From Actinokineospora xionganensis (lineage in GTDB: Bacteria > Actinomycetota > Actinomycetes > Mycobacteriales > Pseudonocardiaceae), in NCBI RefSeq assembly GCF_014323725.1, contig NZ_JABVED010000015.1, positions 1 to 64,000 on the forward strand: a stretch of 64,000 nucleotides of DNA, in the 5' to 3' direction. The translations under genes were made by a program, and so were the position numbers. Position 1 is the stretch's first letter, and every line of letters begins with the position of its first letter. Shown piece by piece: positions 30,953 through 41,046 of this stretch. The notes under the pieces were generated by a model. The model was given only the letters and a program-made list of their open reading frames with translations, was not told the origin of the DNA and did not search any database.

Positions 30953-33454
30953 TCAGAGCCTGCCGGCGCTGTTCCCGGTGTAGCTGAACGAAGTGACCGT
31001 CAGGGAGTAGGTCGCCGAGCCGGTCTTGCCGTCCGCCGACCGCGCCGTGATGGTGATCGGGTGCGTTCCGGTCGGGGTCTGGAAGCTGGTGAAGACCCAG
31101 ATCAGGCTGCGCCCACCCTGTGCCACGGTGGCCGGGTTGAAGTACACCTGGGTGCCGGCGGGGACACCGGAGGCGGTGAACGTCAGGTTGCCCGTGCCGC
31201 CGAGTGCGGAGGCGTAGAACTCGTTGAGGCCACCCTGGTTCTGCGAACCCGAGGACGGGGACAGGGTCACTGTCACGCCACCCGGGGTCGTGGTGCTCTC
31301 GACCTTGAGCGACACCGCGGTCGTCGCGGTCTTGCCCGCCGAGTTGGTGCCGGTGACGGTCACCGTGTAGGTGCCCACCGCCGCGCTGCTTGATGCCGAG
31401 AGGGTCAGCGTCGAGGACGAGCCGGTCTGCACCGAGGACGGCGAGAACGACGCGGTCACGCCACTGGGCTGGCCGGAGGCGGTCAGGTTGATCGTCTCCG
31501 CGCCGTTGGAACCGGCGGTCGTGCTGATGGTGCTGGTGGTGTTCGCACCCTGCTTGACGATCACCGAGCTCGGCGAGGCGCTGAGCTTGAAGTCCGTCTG
31601 CTGGTTGCCGTTGACGGTCAGCGACAGTTCCGCCGAAGCGCCCTTGCCCGCCGCGTTCGTCGCGGTGATGGCGATGGCGTAGGTGCCTGCCGGGGTCGTG
31701 GTCGAGGTCTCGACGACAACCTTGGCGCCGTCGCCCGCCGGGATCTTGGCGGGCTGGAACGTCACGGTCGTGCCCGCGGGCTGGCCGGACGCGGACAAGG
31801 TGAGTTCCTCGGCGCCGCCGCTGCCCGCGGTGGTGGTCAGGCCGAGTGAAGCGCCCGCACCCGCGTTGAGGGTGAGGCTCGGCGAGCTGAGCGCGACCTT
31901 GTGGTCACCGGTGGTGTCGCCGGCGATGGTCACCGAGAGGGTGGCCGTCGCGGTCTTGCCGCCCGCGTTGGTGGCGTTCAGATCGATCGGGTAGGTGCCC
32001 GGAGCGGCCGACGTCGTGGTCTCGACGATGACCTTCGAACCGTCCCCGGTCTGCAGGGTCGAGGGGGAGAACGAGACGGTCACGCCGGAAGGCGCGCCCT
32101 TCGCGGTCAGGCTGACCTCTTCGGGGCCGTTGGAGCCCACCACGGTCGACAGTCCGACCGCGGTTCCCTCGCCCGGCTTGATCGTGACGCTGGACGGGTC
32201 GACCGTGACCTTGAAGTCGCCGGTCGGGGTGCCGCCGTCGGTGACGGTCAGCGAGACCGTCGACGAGTACCCCTTGCCCGAGCCGTTCGTGCCGGTGACG
32301 GTCACGGTGTAGGTGCCGTTGGGCGCGCTCGCCGCGGCGTCGAAGGTGACCTTGGCGTTGTTGCCCGCGGTGACGTCAGTGGGCTGGAAGACAGCCTGGA
32401 CGCCGGACGGGAGGCCGCTCGCGGAGAGCGTCAGGCTCTCGGCGCCCGCGCTGCCCGCGGTCGTGCCGACCGTCGCGGAGGCGTAGGAGCCCGCCTTGAC
32501 CGACACGGTCGACGGGGTGACCGAGACCGTGGGCTCGGCGGGCGTGACGGGGCCGACCTCGGTCGCGACCCAGTCACCCATCTCGTTGTTGAGACGGGCG
32601 TAGACGTTCCACCAGTCCCAGGTGCTCTTGCCCCAGGACGCGAGGCCGTAGATCTTGCCGTCGACCAGCAGCGGACCGCCGCTGTCGCCGGGCAGCACGG
32701 TCACGGGACGGCCGGTGGCGGTGCCCGCGCAGATCATGGTGGCGTTGTTGAAGTTGCCGACGCTGCCACTGCCGCTGCACTCGTTGTTGACGCCGCCCTG
32801 GACGATCGGCAGCTCAGCCTTGTCGAGCGTGACGTCCTTGAGGTCGTCGTTGACGTCCTTCTTGCCGTAGCCGAAGCCGAGACCCTTGCGGCCGACCAGG
32901 TTCACGTCCTTGTCCGCCGAGGTGGCGAACTTGGCGAAGGTTCCGTTCAGGGGGTTGATGTCACGGTCCAGGGTGACCACCGCGACGTCGTAGCCCTGGT
33001 CGAAGTTGACGTACTTCGGGTGCTTCTTGTAGGTGACGGCCTTGGCGTACTGGAAGCCGGTGCCCGCGCCGCCCTTGTACTCCTTGAGGTCGTTCAGGCC
33101 GTAGACGAAGCTCTTCTCGCCTGACGCGTCCGCGCAGTGCGCGGCGATGAGGATCTTGCGTGGCGCCACGAGCTCGCCGGTGCAGGTCTGGCCCTCCGGC
33201 CGCACACCGCCGGCTCGGATGCCCGCGATGATCGGCGCGTACTCGCTGACCGTGGCGTCCGTTCCGCCGATGAACATCGCGCCCGCGTCCGAACCCGGAG
33301 CGGGGTTGCCGACGGTACTGCCTTCGAACGTCGAGGCCCAGGCCTTCTTGTCCGCTTTCGACTCGGCCGCGTTCGCGATCGAGCTCCCCAGCGGGACCAG
33401 CACCGCGGCGGCGGCCAAGGCCATTACGCCCCAGGACCGTGCTGTTGGTTTCAC
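30953..33454 (-). CDS. secreted trypsin-like protease with five Ig-like repeats
   Basis: An 833-aa exported protein. The signal peptide spans about 1-30. The S1 domain starts near FIGG (residue 61) with His106 (LIAAHC), Asp156 (YDVAVVTL) and Ser258 (PGDSGGPL). From about residue 312 there are five tandem beta-sandwich repeats of roughly 95-105 residues, each with a pattern like GxxGAExxxLxASGxPxGV...PxGTYxxxVTGTNxxGK. They look like invasin/BACON-like surface Ig modules that hold enzymes at a polymer or cell surface. GTG start with AAAGGAAC upstream. Unlike the neighbours it lacks a P/Homo B domain. Confidence 0.88.
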   Translation of the reverse strand: MKPTARSWGVMALAAAAVLVPLGSSIANAAESKADKKAWASTFEGSTVGNPAPGSDAGAMFIGGTDATVSEYAPIIAGIRAGGVRPEGQTCTGELVAPRKILIAAHCADASGEKSFVYGLNDLKEYKGGAGTGFQYAKAVTYKKHPKYVNFDQGYDVAVVTLDRDINPLNGTFAKFATSADKDVNLVGRKGLGFGYGKKDVNDDLKDVTLDKAELPIVQGGVNNECSGSGSVGNFNNATMICAGTATGRPVTVLPGDSGGPLLVDGKIYGLASWGKSTWDWWNVYARLNNEMGDWVATEVGPVTPAEPTVSVTPSTVSVKAGSYASATVGTTAGSAGAESLTLSASGLPSGVQAVFQPTDVTAGNNAKVTFDAAASAPNGTYTVTVTGTNGSGKGYSSTVSLTVTDGGTPTGDFKVTVDPSSVTIKPGEGTAVGLSTVVGSNGPEEVSLTAKGAPSGVTVSFSPSTLQTGDGSKVIVETTTSAAPGTYPIDLNATNAGGKTATATLSVTIAGDTTGDHKVALSSPSLTLNAGAGASLGLTTTAGSGGAEELTLSASGQPAGTTVTFQPAKIPAGDGAKVVVETSTTTPAGTYAIAITATNAAGKGASAELSLTVNGNQQTDFKLSASPSSVIVKQGANTTSTISTTAGSNGAETINLTASGQPSGVTASFSPSSVQTGSSSTLTLSASSSAAVGTYTVTVTGTNSAGKTATTAVSLKVESTTTPGGVTVTLSPSSGSQNQGGLNEFYASALGGTGNLTFTASGVPAGTQVYFNPATVAQGGRSLIWVFTSFQTPTGTHPITITARSADGKTGSATYSLTVTSFSYTGNSAGRL

Positions 33455-33562
33455 GATTGTTCCTTTCGGATCTGGCGAACGCTCGTCTCAGGGCAGGGAT
33501 GACGGCGGTTCGCTTCTCGCCACTTTCGAGTGACGCCAGGTGAGGAACAATCAGGGGCGGTA

Positions 33563-33578
33563 TCCGTAGGGGTACGGA
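33563..33578. promoter_or_regulatory. dyad upstream of the Ig-repeat protease gene
   Basis: TCCGTA-GGGG-TACGGA lies about 110 nt upstream of the protease GTG and 46 nt upstream of the divergent ArsR-GNAT gene. It could serve either promoter. Confidence 0.4.
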
Positions 33579-33623
33579 ACTTAATGATCCCGCCAACCAT
33601 TGACGGTCGTCTATGATGTGTGC

Positions 33624-34442
33624 ATGGCCGGACTCGATGACACGAGCGCGGAGACTTTCGCGCACTGGTTCGCATGCCTCGCCGATCCGACGCGGGTGAA
33701 GGTGCTGCACGCGGTCGCCGCCAGTCCGGCGCCCGTCACGGTCGGCGCACTAGCCGTCGACGTAGGCATCAGTCAGCCGACGTGCTCACACCACATCCGC
33801 AAGCTGGCCGATGTCGGCTTCGTGCTCCTGCGCCGCGAGGGCACCCAGACTTTCGTCTCCGTCAACGACGCGTGCTGTGTCGGATTGCCGCACGCGGCCG
33901 AGGTCGTCATGGGCGCTCTGGCCGCGCCGAATGGGCCGATGGGCATTCCGGACGATGTCACCGTTCGCGTGATGCACGACGATGATTGGCCGGTCGTACG
34001 GCGCATCTTCGGCGAGGGGATAGCGACCGGGATGGCCACTTTCGAGACAAAGGTCCCCACCCGCGAGTCCCTCGACCGGAAATGGCTCAAGGAACACCGC
34101 TGGATGGCTGAACTCGACGGCGAGGCGGTCGGCTGGGCGGCGCTGGCGCCGGTGTCGAGCCGGGCCGCGTACGCCGGGGTCGCGGAGAATTCCGTGTATG
34201 TGGCCGAATCCGCGCGGGGGCGGGGAATCGGCAAGGCGCTGATCGACCGGCAGGTGCGCGCCGCCGACGAGGACGGGCTGTGGACGGTACAGGCGGCGAT
34301 CTTCCCGGAGAACAAGGGGAGCATCTCGCTGCACCGCTCGGCGGGCTTCCGGGTTGTCGGCGTGCGTGACCGTATCGCCCGCCTCGACGGCGCGTGGCGC
34401 GACACCGTGTTGATGGAACGGCGCAGCGCCACCTGCTGCTGA
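33624..34442 (+). CDS. fused ArsR-type winged-helix / GNAT N-acetyltransferase
   Basis: A 272-aa fusion. Residues 1-95 are an ArsR/SmtB winged helix (LADPTRVKVLHAV, recognition region ISQPTCSHHIRKL) with a vicinal cysteine pair in NDACCVG and another Cys in QPTCSHH, suited to binding a soft metal or metalloid. Residues 110-265 are a GNAT fold with the acetyl-CoA motif RGRGIGKALI, resembling phosphinothricin/arsinothricin-type acetyltransferases. One polypeptide may thus sense a toxic compound and inactivate it (inference). TATGAT ends 6 nt before the ATG with no ribosome site, so translation is probably leaderless. The stop overlaps the vsr start by 1 nt. Confidence 0.85.
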   Translation: MAGLDDTSAETFAHWFACLADPTRVKVLHAVAASPAPVTVGALAVDVGISQPTCSHHIRKLADVGFVLLRREGTQTFVSVNDACCVGLPHAAEVVMGALAAPNGPMGIPDDVTVRVMHDDDWPVVRRIFGEGIATGMATFETKVPTRESLDRKWLKEHRWMAELDGEAVGWAALAPVSSRAAYAGVAENSVYVAESARGRGIGKALIDRQVRAADEDGLWTVQAAIFPENKGSISLHRSAGFRVVGVRDRIARLDGAWRDTVLMERRSATCC

Positions 34443-34864
34443 TGGACACCACGCCCGCGACCAGCGCGCGGATGAGCAGGCAGCGGGCCCGCGACACCCA
34501 GACGGAGCTGGCCCTGCGCCGGGCCCTGCACGCGCTGGGCCTGCGCTACCGCGTCCACCGCCGTCCGCTCCCCGGCGTGCGCCGGGAGGCCGACGTGGTG
34601 TTCACCCGCGCGCGGGTCGCGGTGTTCGTCGACGGCTGCTTCTGGCACGGCTGCCCGACGCATGCGACGTGGCCACAGCGCAACGCGGACTTCTGGCGCA
34701 CCAAGATCGAGACCAACCGCACCCGCGACCGCGCGACCGACGAACTCCTCGTGGCGGCGGGCTGGGTGCCCGTGCGGGTGTGGGAACACGAAGACCCGCT
34801 GGTCGCCGCTCTCCGCGTGTCAGAGGCCGTGGTCGAGGGGCTGGGCAGGCGTGGGCTGATCTAA
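34442..34864 (+). CDS. vsr: very short patch repair endonuclease
   Basis: A 140-aa Vsr-like nuclease. The family core is visible: an early Thr-Glu helix (DTQTELALRRALH), then GLRYRVHRRPLPG, the metal-binding Asp in EADVVF, and VAVFVDGCFWHGCP with Cys/His zinc ligands, ending in a Trp-Glu-His segment (RVWEHEDP). Vsr nicks T:G mismatches that arise by deamination of 5-methylcytosine, so it fits with the cytosine methyltransferase that follows. The ATG overlaps the previous stop (TGATG), showing translational coupling to the ArsR-GNAT gene. It is shorter than E. coli Vsr by about 15 residues, mainly at the C-terminus. Confidence 0.9.
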   Translation: MDTTPATSARMSRQRARDTQTELALRRALHALGLRYRVHRRPLPGVRREADVVFTRARVAVFVDGCFWHGCPTHATWPQRNADFWRTKIETNRTRDRATDELLVAAGWVPVRVWEHEDPLVAALRVSEAVVEGLGRRGLI

Positions 34865-34884
34865 TTGACACTGTGCCGCACACC

Positions 34885-35904
34885 ATGATCGACCTGTTCG
34901 CCGGCTGTGGCGGCATGACTTCCGGCTTCGTCGCGGCCGGGTTCACCCCGATCCTGGCGGTCGAGCACAACCTGCACGCCGCTGCGACGTACGCGGCCAA
35001 CTTCGGCGAGGACCACGTCCGCTGGGCCGACATCGCGACGGTCACCGGCATCCCCCGGGCGGATGTGATCATTGGCGGCCCTCCCTGCCAGGGCTTCTCC
35101 AACCTGGGTGCGCGTGATGTGGAGGACCCGCGCAACAAGCTGTGGAAGGAATACCTCCGCTTCGTGCGCGCCGCCCGGCCGCGGGCGTTCGTGATCGAGA
35201 ACGTCGACCGGTTCCTGGCGTCCCCGGAGTTCGCCCTGCTGCGGGAGGAGGCCGCACCGGGCGGGCTGCTGTCGGAGTACACGTTGACCCCGGGGGTCCT
35301 GCTGGCCGCGGATTTCGGGGTGCCGCAGCGGCGCAAGCGGGCCTTCGTCATCGGCTCGCGCGTCGGCCCGATCCCGCTCCCGGTTCCGACGGGGGAGTGG
35401 CAGGGAGTGCGCACTGTGTTGTCGGGCCTCCCGGAGACACCGGCTTCGACTTCCCTGCCGAGTTCGACGGTGGAATTCTTCGGACAGCGGGTTCCCGGGC
35501 GTTTCAAGAGCACCGAACTGCACTTGGGCCGCAACCCCACTGATCTGTCCCTGGAGCGCTACCGCGCGATCCCACCGGGCGGCGGCCGCTTCGACCTCCC
35601 GGACCACCTGCTCCCACGGTGCTGGCGGGAGAAGAAGACCGGAACCACCGACGTCATGGGCCGCATGCGCTGGGACGCCCCCTCGCTGACCATCCGGACG
35701 GAGTTCTACAAGCCGGAGAAAGGCCAGTACCTGCACCCCCAGTGGCACCGCCCCATCACCCACCTCGAAGCCGCCCGCCTGCAAACCTTCCCGGACACCT
35801 TCGAGTGGTGCGGCTCCAAAATCGAGATAGCCCGCCAAATAGGCAACGCTGTCCCCGTCGCCCTGGCCACCGCCCTGGCCACCCACCTAGCCCCCCACCT
35901 CTAA
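34885..35904 (+). CDS. dcm: C5 cytosine-specific DNA methyltransferase
   Basis: A 339-aa m5C methyltransferase with all main motifs in order: I (DLFAGCGGMTSGF), IV with catalytic Cys68 (GGPPCQGFS), VI (FVIENV), VIII (FGVPQRRKRAFVIG), a variable target-recognition region, and IX/X (ARLQTFPDTF, QIGNAVP). A GTG at 34873 would add four residues; neither start has a clear ribosome site, so coupling to vsr 20 nt upstream is likely. No restriction endonuclease is adjacent, so it is an orphan or its partner lies elsewhere. The recognition sequence cannot be read from the protein. Confidence 0.93.
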   Translation: MIDLFAGCGGMTSGFVAAGFTPILAVEHNLHAAATYAANFGEDHVRWADIATVTGIPRADVIIGGPPCQGFSNLGARDVEDPRNKLWKEYLRFVRAARPRAFVIENVDRFLASPEFALLREEAAPGGLLSEYTLTPGVLLAADFGVPQRRKRAFVIGSRVGPIPLPVPTGEWQGVRTVLSGLPETPASTSLPSSTVEFFGQRVPGRFKSTELHLGRNPTDLSLERYRAIPPGGGRFDLPDHLLPRCWREKKTGTTDVMGRMRWDAPSLTIRTEFYKPEKGQYLHPQWHRPITHLEAARLQTFPDTFEWCGSKIEIARQIGNAVPVALATALATHLAPHL

Positions 35905-35920
35905 CCCACCCCACCCCCGC

Positions 35921-35975
35921 GAGTCCAACGTTCCCGACAGTGAGTCCAACGTTCCCGACAGTGAGATCTCGTTTC
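35921..35975 (+). repeat. tandem GAGTCCAACGTTC repeats
   Basis: A 21-nt unit (GAGTCCAACGTTCCCGACAGT) occurs twice in tandem (35921-35941, 35942-35962), followed by a degenerate third unit (GAGATCTCGTTTC). It lies in the gap between convergent genes and shares its 13-mer with the inverted repeat at 8705-8797. Confidence 0.85.
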
Positions 35976-36630
35976 ACGACGGCGAGTTCTCAGTCCGGCC
36001 GAAGACCTTCCGCGCCAGGTCCGCCGCCCCGTCCCCGCTCAAGCGCTCCAAAGCCTCCGATCGCCCGGTCAGCAACTGCAGCATCGCCGACGTCGGTCCC
36101 TCCACCACCGGTCCCGCTCCCGCGGTCCACCCGGTGTCCGTCCCCACCAACCGGAACCCACCCAGTCGCTTCCGGGCGTGGAACGGCCACCCCATCGACC
36201 AGGCCCGCTCCGCCGCCACCCGCGCCGCCGCGGCCGGGACCTCGATCTCCCGGCCGAGTGGCTGTGAAATGTCCTGGGTGTGGGTCAGCACATCCAGAAT
36301 CGTCGTGAGCGGCCCAGTCCCCGGCGGCGTCCGCCGCGATCCCGCGAGCGACCGAAGCAGGCCGACGATCTCGCCGGTCGGCAGGTCCGCCTGCCGAATC
36401 GCCGTCTGAAGGACGAGTCGGTTGAAGTTGCCGCGGGCCTTCGCGAAGTCCACCATCGACCGGCCGATCGACGTCTGCGGAGCCAGCGTGAGGTGCGCTG
36501 CGACATCGCGCACCCGCCACCCCGAGCACAGCGACGGGTGTTCCCAGTCCTCTGGGGAGAGTGTGTCGAGGAAGTCGGCGAGTCGGAGCCGGGCCGCCTC
36601 GATCTCGGACCACACCTGTTCGGTCTCCAC
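35974..36630 (-). CDS. maleylpyruvate isomerase family mycothiol-dependent enzyme
   Basis: A 218-aa DinB-superfamily protein. The N-terminal four-helix motif has the typical WRVRDVAAHLTL and a second histidine in LDVLTHTQDIS, which are the metal-binding positions in MDMPI-N proteins. The C-terminal part resembles the actinobacterial TIGR03083-type tail. Family members use mycothiol, which fits an actinomycete, but the reaction is unknown. Divergent from the MarR gene across 64 bp, which contains a candidate operator at 36656-36668. Confidence 0.8.
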   Translation of the reverse strand: METEQVWSEIEAARLRLADFLDTLSPEDWEHPSLCSGWRVRDVAAHLTLAPQTSIGRSMVDFAKARGNFNRLVLQTAIRQADLPTGEIVGLLRSLAGSRRTPPGTGPLTTILDVLTHTQDISQPLGREIEVPAAAARVAAERAWSMGWPFHARKRLGGFRLVGTDTGWTAGAGPVVEGPTSAMLQLLTGRSEALERLSGDGAADLARKVFGRTENSPS

Positions 36631-36655
36631 ACCGGCCTCCGATAAGCTAAGGTCA

Positions 36656-36668
36656 CCTGAATATCAAG
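36656..36668. promoter_or_regulatory. candidate MarR operator
   Basis: CCTGAATATCAAG (complement CTTGATATTCAGG) is an imperfect dyad of the TTGA-TATTCAA type common for actinobacterial MarR sites. It sits in the divergent gap between the MDMPI-like gene and the marR gene. Confidence 0.5.
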
Positions 36669-36694
36669 CTTCCTGAACAGTACGAGGAGGGTCG

Positions 36695-37150
36695 GTGGAA
36701 AGCAACGGTCCGGCGAAGTCGCCGCCACCGCGCGGTCCGGAGCGGAACACCGCGGCCCTGCTTTACCAGGCCTACCTCCGACTCGCGGAAGGCATCGACG
36801 CCCGCGCCCCCCGCGGCGATGAGCGCGCGCGCCCGGCCCACGCGGCGGTCTTCATCAACATGGAGCACGACGGCATCCGGCTGACCCGGCTCGCCGAGAA
36901 GGCGCGGATGACCCCGCAGGCCATGGGCGAGTTGGTCGACGGCCTCGAAAGCTGGGGCTACCTGCTGCGCGTCCCCGATCCGTCCGACCGGCGGGCCAAG
37001 CTCATCGTCTTCACCGACAAGGGCCACGAGGCGCTGCGGGCGGCGTTCGACGCGGTCGAGGACGTCGAGGCGAGGCTGCTGGACCTGCTCGGAGCGAAGG
37101 ACCTGGAACGCCTCCAGCAGGCACTCATCCAGGTGGCGACCGACTTCTAG
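36695..37150 (+). CDS. MarR family transcriptional regulator
   Basis: A 151-aa winged-helix regulator. The helix-turn-helix region (IRLTRLAEKARMTPQAMGEL) is followed by the wing with the family Asp-x-Arg signature (PDPSDRRAKLIVFTDKG). GTG start preceded by GAGGAGGG. It may repress itself and the divergent MDMPI-like gene through the dyad between them. It could also affect the downstream padR-fadH pair, but that has its own promoter region. The inducing ligand is unknown. Confidence 0.85.
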   Translation: MESNGPAKSPPPRGPERNTAALLYQAYLRLAEGIDARAPRGDERARPAHAAVFINMEHDGIRLTRLAEKARMTPQAMGELVDGLESWGYLLRVPDPSDRRAKLIVFTDKGHEALRAAFDAVEDVEARLLDLLGAKDLERLQQALIQVATDF

Positions 37151-37164
37151 AGATATGCGTCTCG

Positions 37165-37190
37165 TTGCAATGCAACTCGTTGCATAGGTA
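37165..37190 (+). promoter_or_regulatory. padR promoter with inverted-repeat operator
   Basis: ATGCAA-CTCG-TTGCAT (37170-37185) is a perfect 6+4+6 inverted repeat of the kind bound by PadR proteins. TTGCAA (37165-37170) and TAGGTA flank it as possible -35 and -10 elements. ATG follows at 37202 with no ribosome site. Confidence 0.55.
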
Positions 37191-37201
37191 CTCTCCGACG
37201 C

Positions 37202-39768
<2,567 letters not shown>

Positions 39769-39918
39769 TCAGCCGGATACAGCCCGGTTGCGTCCCGACC
39801 GGGTGAATGCGCCGAGGTGAGCGGCGGGCACGAATACCGGTCGCCGTTCGAAGATCGAAATTCACCGCTCGCCGACGAAATGCCGATAACGAACATCCCG
39901 CCTCCGCGCGGTCGGGAA

Positions 39919-39959
39919 GATTGATGGACAGGACATTCGATTTGTCCTGTCCATCAATC
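39919..39959. promoter_or_regulatory. perfect 17-bp inverted repeat upstream of a small membrane protein gene
   Basis: Arms 39919-39935 (GATTGATGGACAGGACA) and 39943-39959 are exactly complementary, with the 7-nt loop TTCGATT. It starts 150 nt after the fadH stop and ends 27 nt before the next GTG. There is no T-tract, so it may be an operator or leader hairpin rather than a terminator. Confidence 0.75.
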
Positions 39960-39986
39960 GTCTGACCAGCAAGGAGAGCGGACTGC

Positions 39987-40322
39987 GTGACGACACAACC
40001 ATTCTGTGGCGCTGAACCACGGGGGCCCGAGTCGCATCGGGTGATGCCGGATTCCGGCGATGAGCTTGTCTCCCTGGATGAATTGCTTTCCCTGGCGGCC
40101 ACCGCCGAGCCGATCGGTCAGTCCGACGGCGTCTTGGTGGGGTGGGTCCGTCAGATCGTGAGTGAGGGATGGGGGCCCACGCTGCGGGCGGCGTTCCTGA
40201 TCACCGTGCCCGCAGCCGTCATGTTGGTGCTGGCGGGGCTGTTCCCCGCTGTGTGCACGACGATCGCCCTGATCCTTGGCCGCGAGGCCATTCGGATCGG
40301 CCGGGTGCCGCGAATCGCGTAA
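39987..40322 (+). CDS. small membrane protein of unknown function
   Basis: A 111-aa protein. The first 70 residues are soluble and acidic (two SLDELLSLA-like stretches), followed by a hydrophobic hairpin (about residues 68-100: RAAFLITVPAAVMLVLAGLF and VCTTIALILG). AAGGAG precedes the GTG. I do not recognise a family. It stands alone between two strong inverted repeats (39919-39959 upstream, 40327-40369 downstream), so it is an independent transcription unit. Confidence 0.6.
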   Translation: MTTQPFCGAEPRGPESHRVMPDSGDELVSLDELLSLAATAEPIGQSDGVLVGWVRQIVSEGWGPTLRAAFLITVPAAVMLVLAGLFPAVCTTIALILGREAIRIGRVPRIA

Positions 40323-40326
40323 AGGG

Positions 40327-40369
40327 GGAGGCGGCAGGTTGCTGCTGATATCAGCAACCTGCCGCCTCC
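40327..40369. terminator. strong hairpin terminator
   Basis: A perfect 18-bp stem (GGAGGCGGCAGGTTGCTG at 40327-40344, complement at 40352-40369) begins five nt after the stop of the small membrane protein gene. Confidence 0.8.
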
Positions 40370-40474
40370 GGTTCGGAACTCTGGCCCGTCGCAATGCCTT
40401 GACCGGTGTGGTGGCGGGCCAGAGGTCTGTCATAGTGCCCTAAGACCTAGGCCTACTTTATTGCAACTATAGGC

Positions 40475-40499
40475 AACAAAACAACTTCGGTGTTTTGTT
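40475..40499. promoter_or_regulatory. AT-rich inverted repeat upstream of an XRE gene
   Basis: AACAAAACA-acttcgg-TGTTTTGTT is perfectly symmetrical and unusually AT-rich for this chromosome. Together with TTGC-aactatag-GCAA just before it, it could be an operator or leader hairpin for the HTH gene starting at 40537. Confidence 0.45.
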
Positions 40500-40536
40500 C
40501 GCCTTGGGTGCTCGGACATGCGAGATCATCGCCCAC

Positions 40537-41046
40537 ATGGCAGGCGGGGACGAGTACGGTTCATGGCCCCTCGGCCCTTTCCTCAACGAGGCGAGGATCG
40601 CCCGGAAGCTCACCCAGAAAGCCGCCGCCGCCCGCGCGAGCCTGTCCCGCACCGCCTGGCAACAACTCGAAAGCGGCCAACGGGCGGACGGCAACCCGGT
40701 GCGCCCCAAAGCCACCACCGTCATCGCCGCCGCCATGGCCGTCGACGCGGACCCGGCCAGGGCACTGGAACTGGCGGGCCTGGACCCGTCCGCGTTCGAA
40801 CCGTCCCGGGCAGGCCGCCCCGCCACCTCGTTCGCCGAGGCCCGCGCCCTCCTGGCCCAACTGACCGAACCCCAACGCCGAGCGGTGATCGACCTCCTCC
40901 GCACCATCGTCCACGACACCCCTGCCGAGCCTTTCCGCGAAGACACGACGTTGAGCGGCCCCGAGCGGACCAGGTGGGACGCCACTGCCCCGGTCGAGTC
41001 CCCATCCGCCGAGCCGTCCGCGCGGCCCGAATCTGATTCCGACTGA
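40537..41046 (+). CDS. XRE family helix-turn-helix protein
   Basis: About 169 aa. The N-terminal 65 residues form a Cro/C1-type helix-turn-helix (LNEARIARKLTQKAAAARA, then LSRTAWQQLESG). A second helical segment (RALLAQLTEPQRRAVIDLL) and an acidic, Pro/Ser/Glu-rich tail follow. The ATG at 40537 gives the compact HTH start; the open frame extends 14 codons upstream. Targets are unknown. It neighbours degenerate repeats and a small minus-strand ORF. Confidence 0.7.
   Translation: MAGGDEYGSWPLGPFLNEARIARKLTQKAAAARASLSRTAWQQLESGQRADGNPVRPKATTVIAAAMAVDADPARALELAGLDPSAFEPSRAGRPATSFAEARALLAQLTEPQRRAVIDLLRTIVHDTPAEPFREDTTLSGPERTRWDATAPVESPSAEPSARPESDSD

Noticed and set aside
34442-35904. Complete type II restriction-modification system
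   Set aside because: Only Vsr and the methyltransferase are present; no endonuclease-like gene lies on either side.
35921-35962. Possible CRISPR array
   Set aside because: Units are adjacent 21-mers with no unique spacers and no cas genes nearby.
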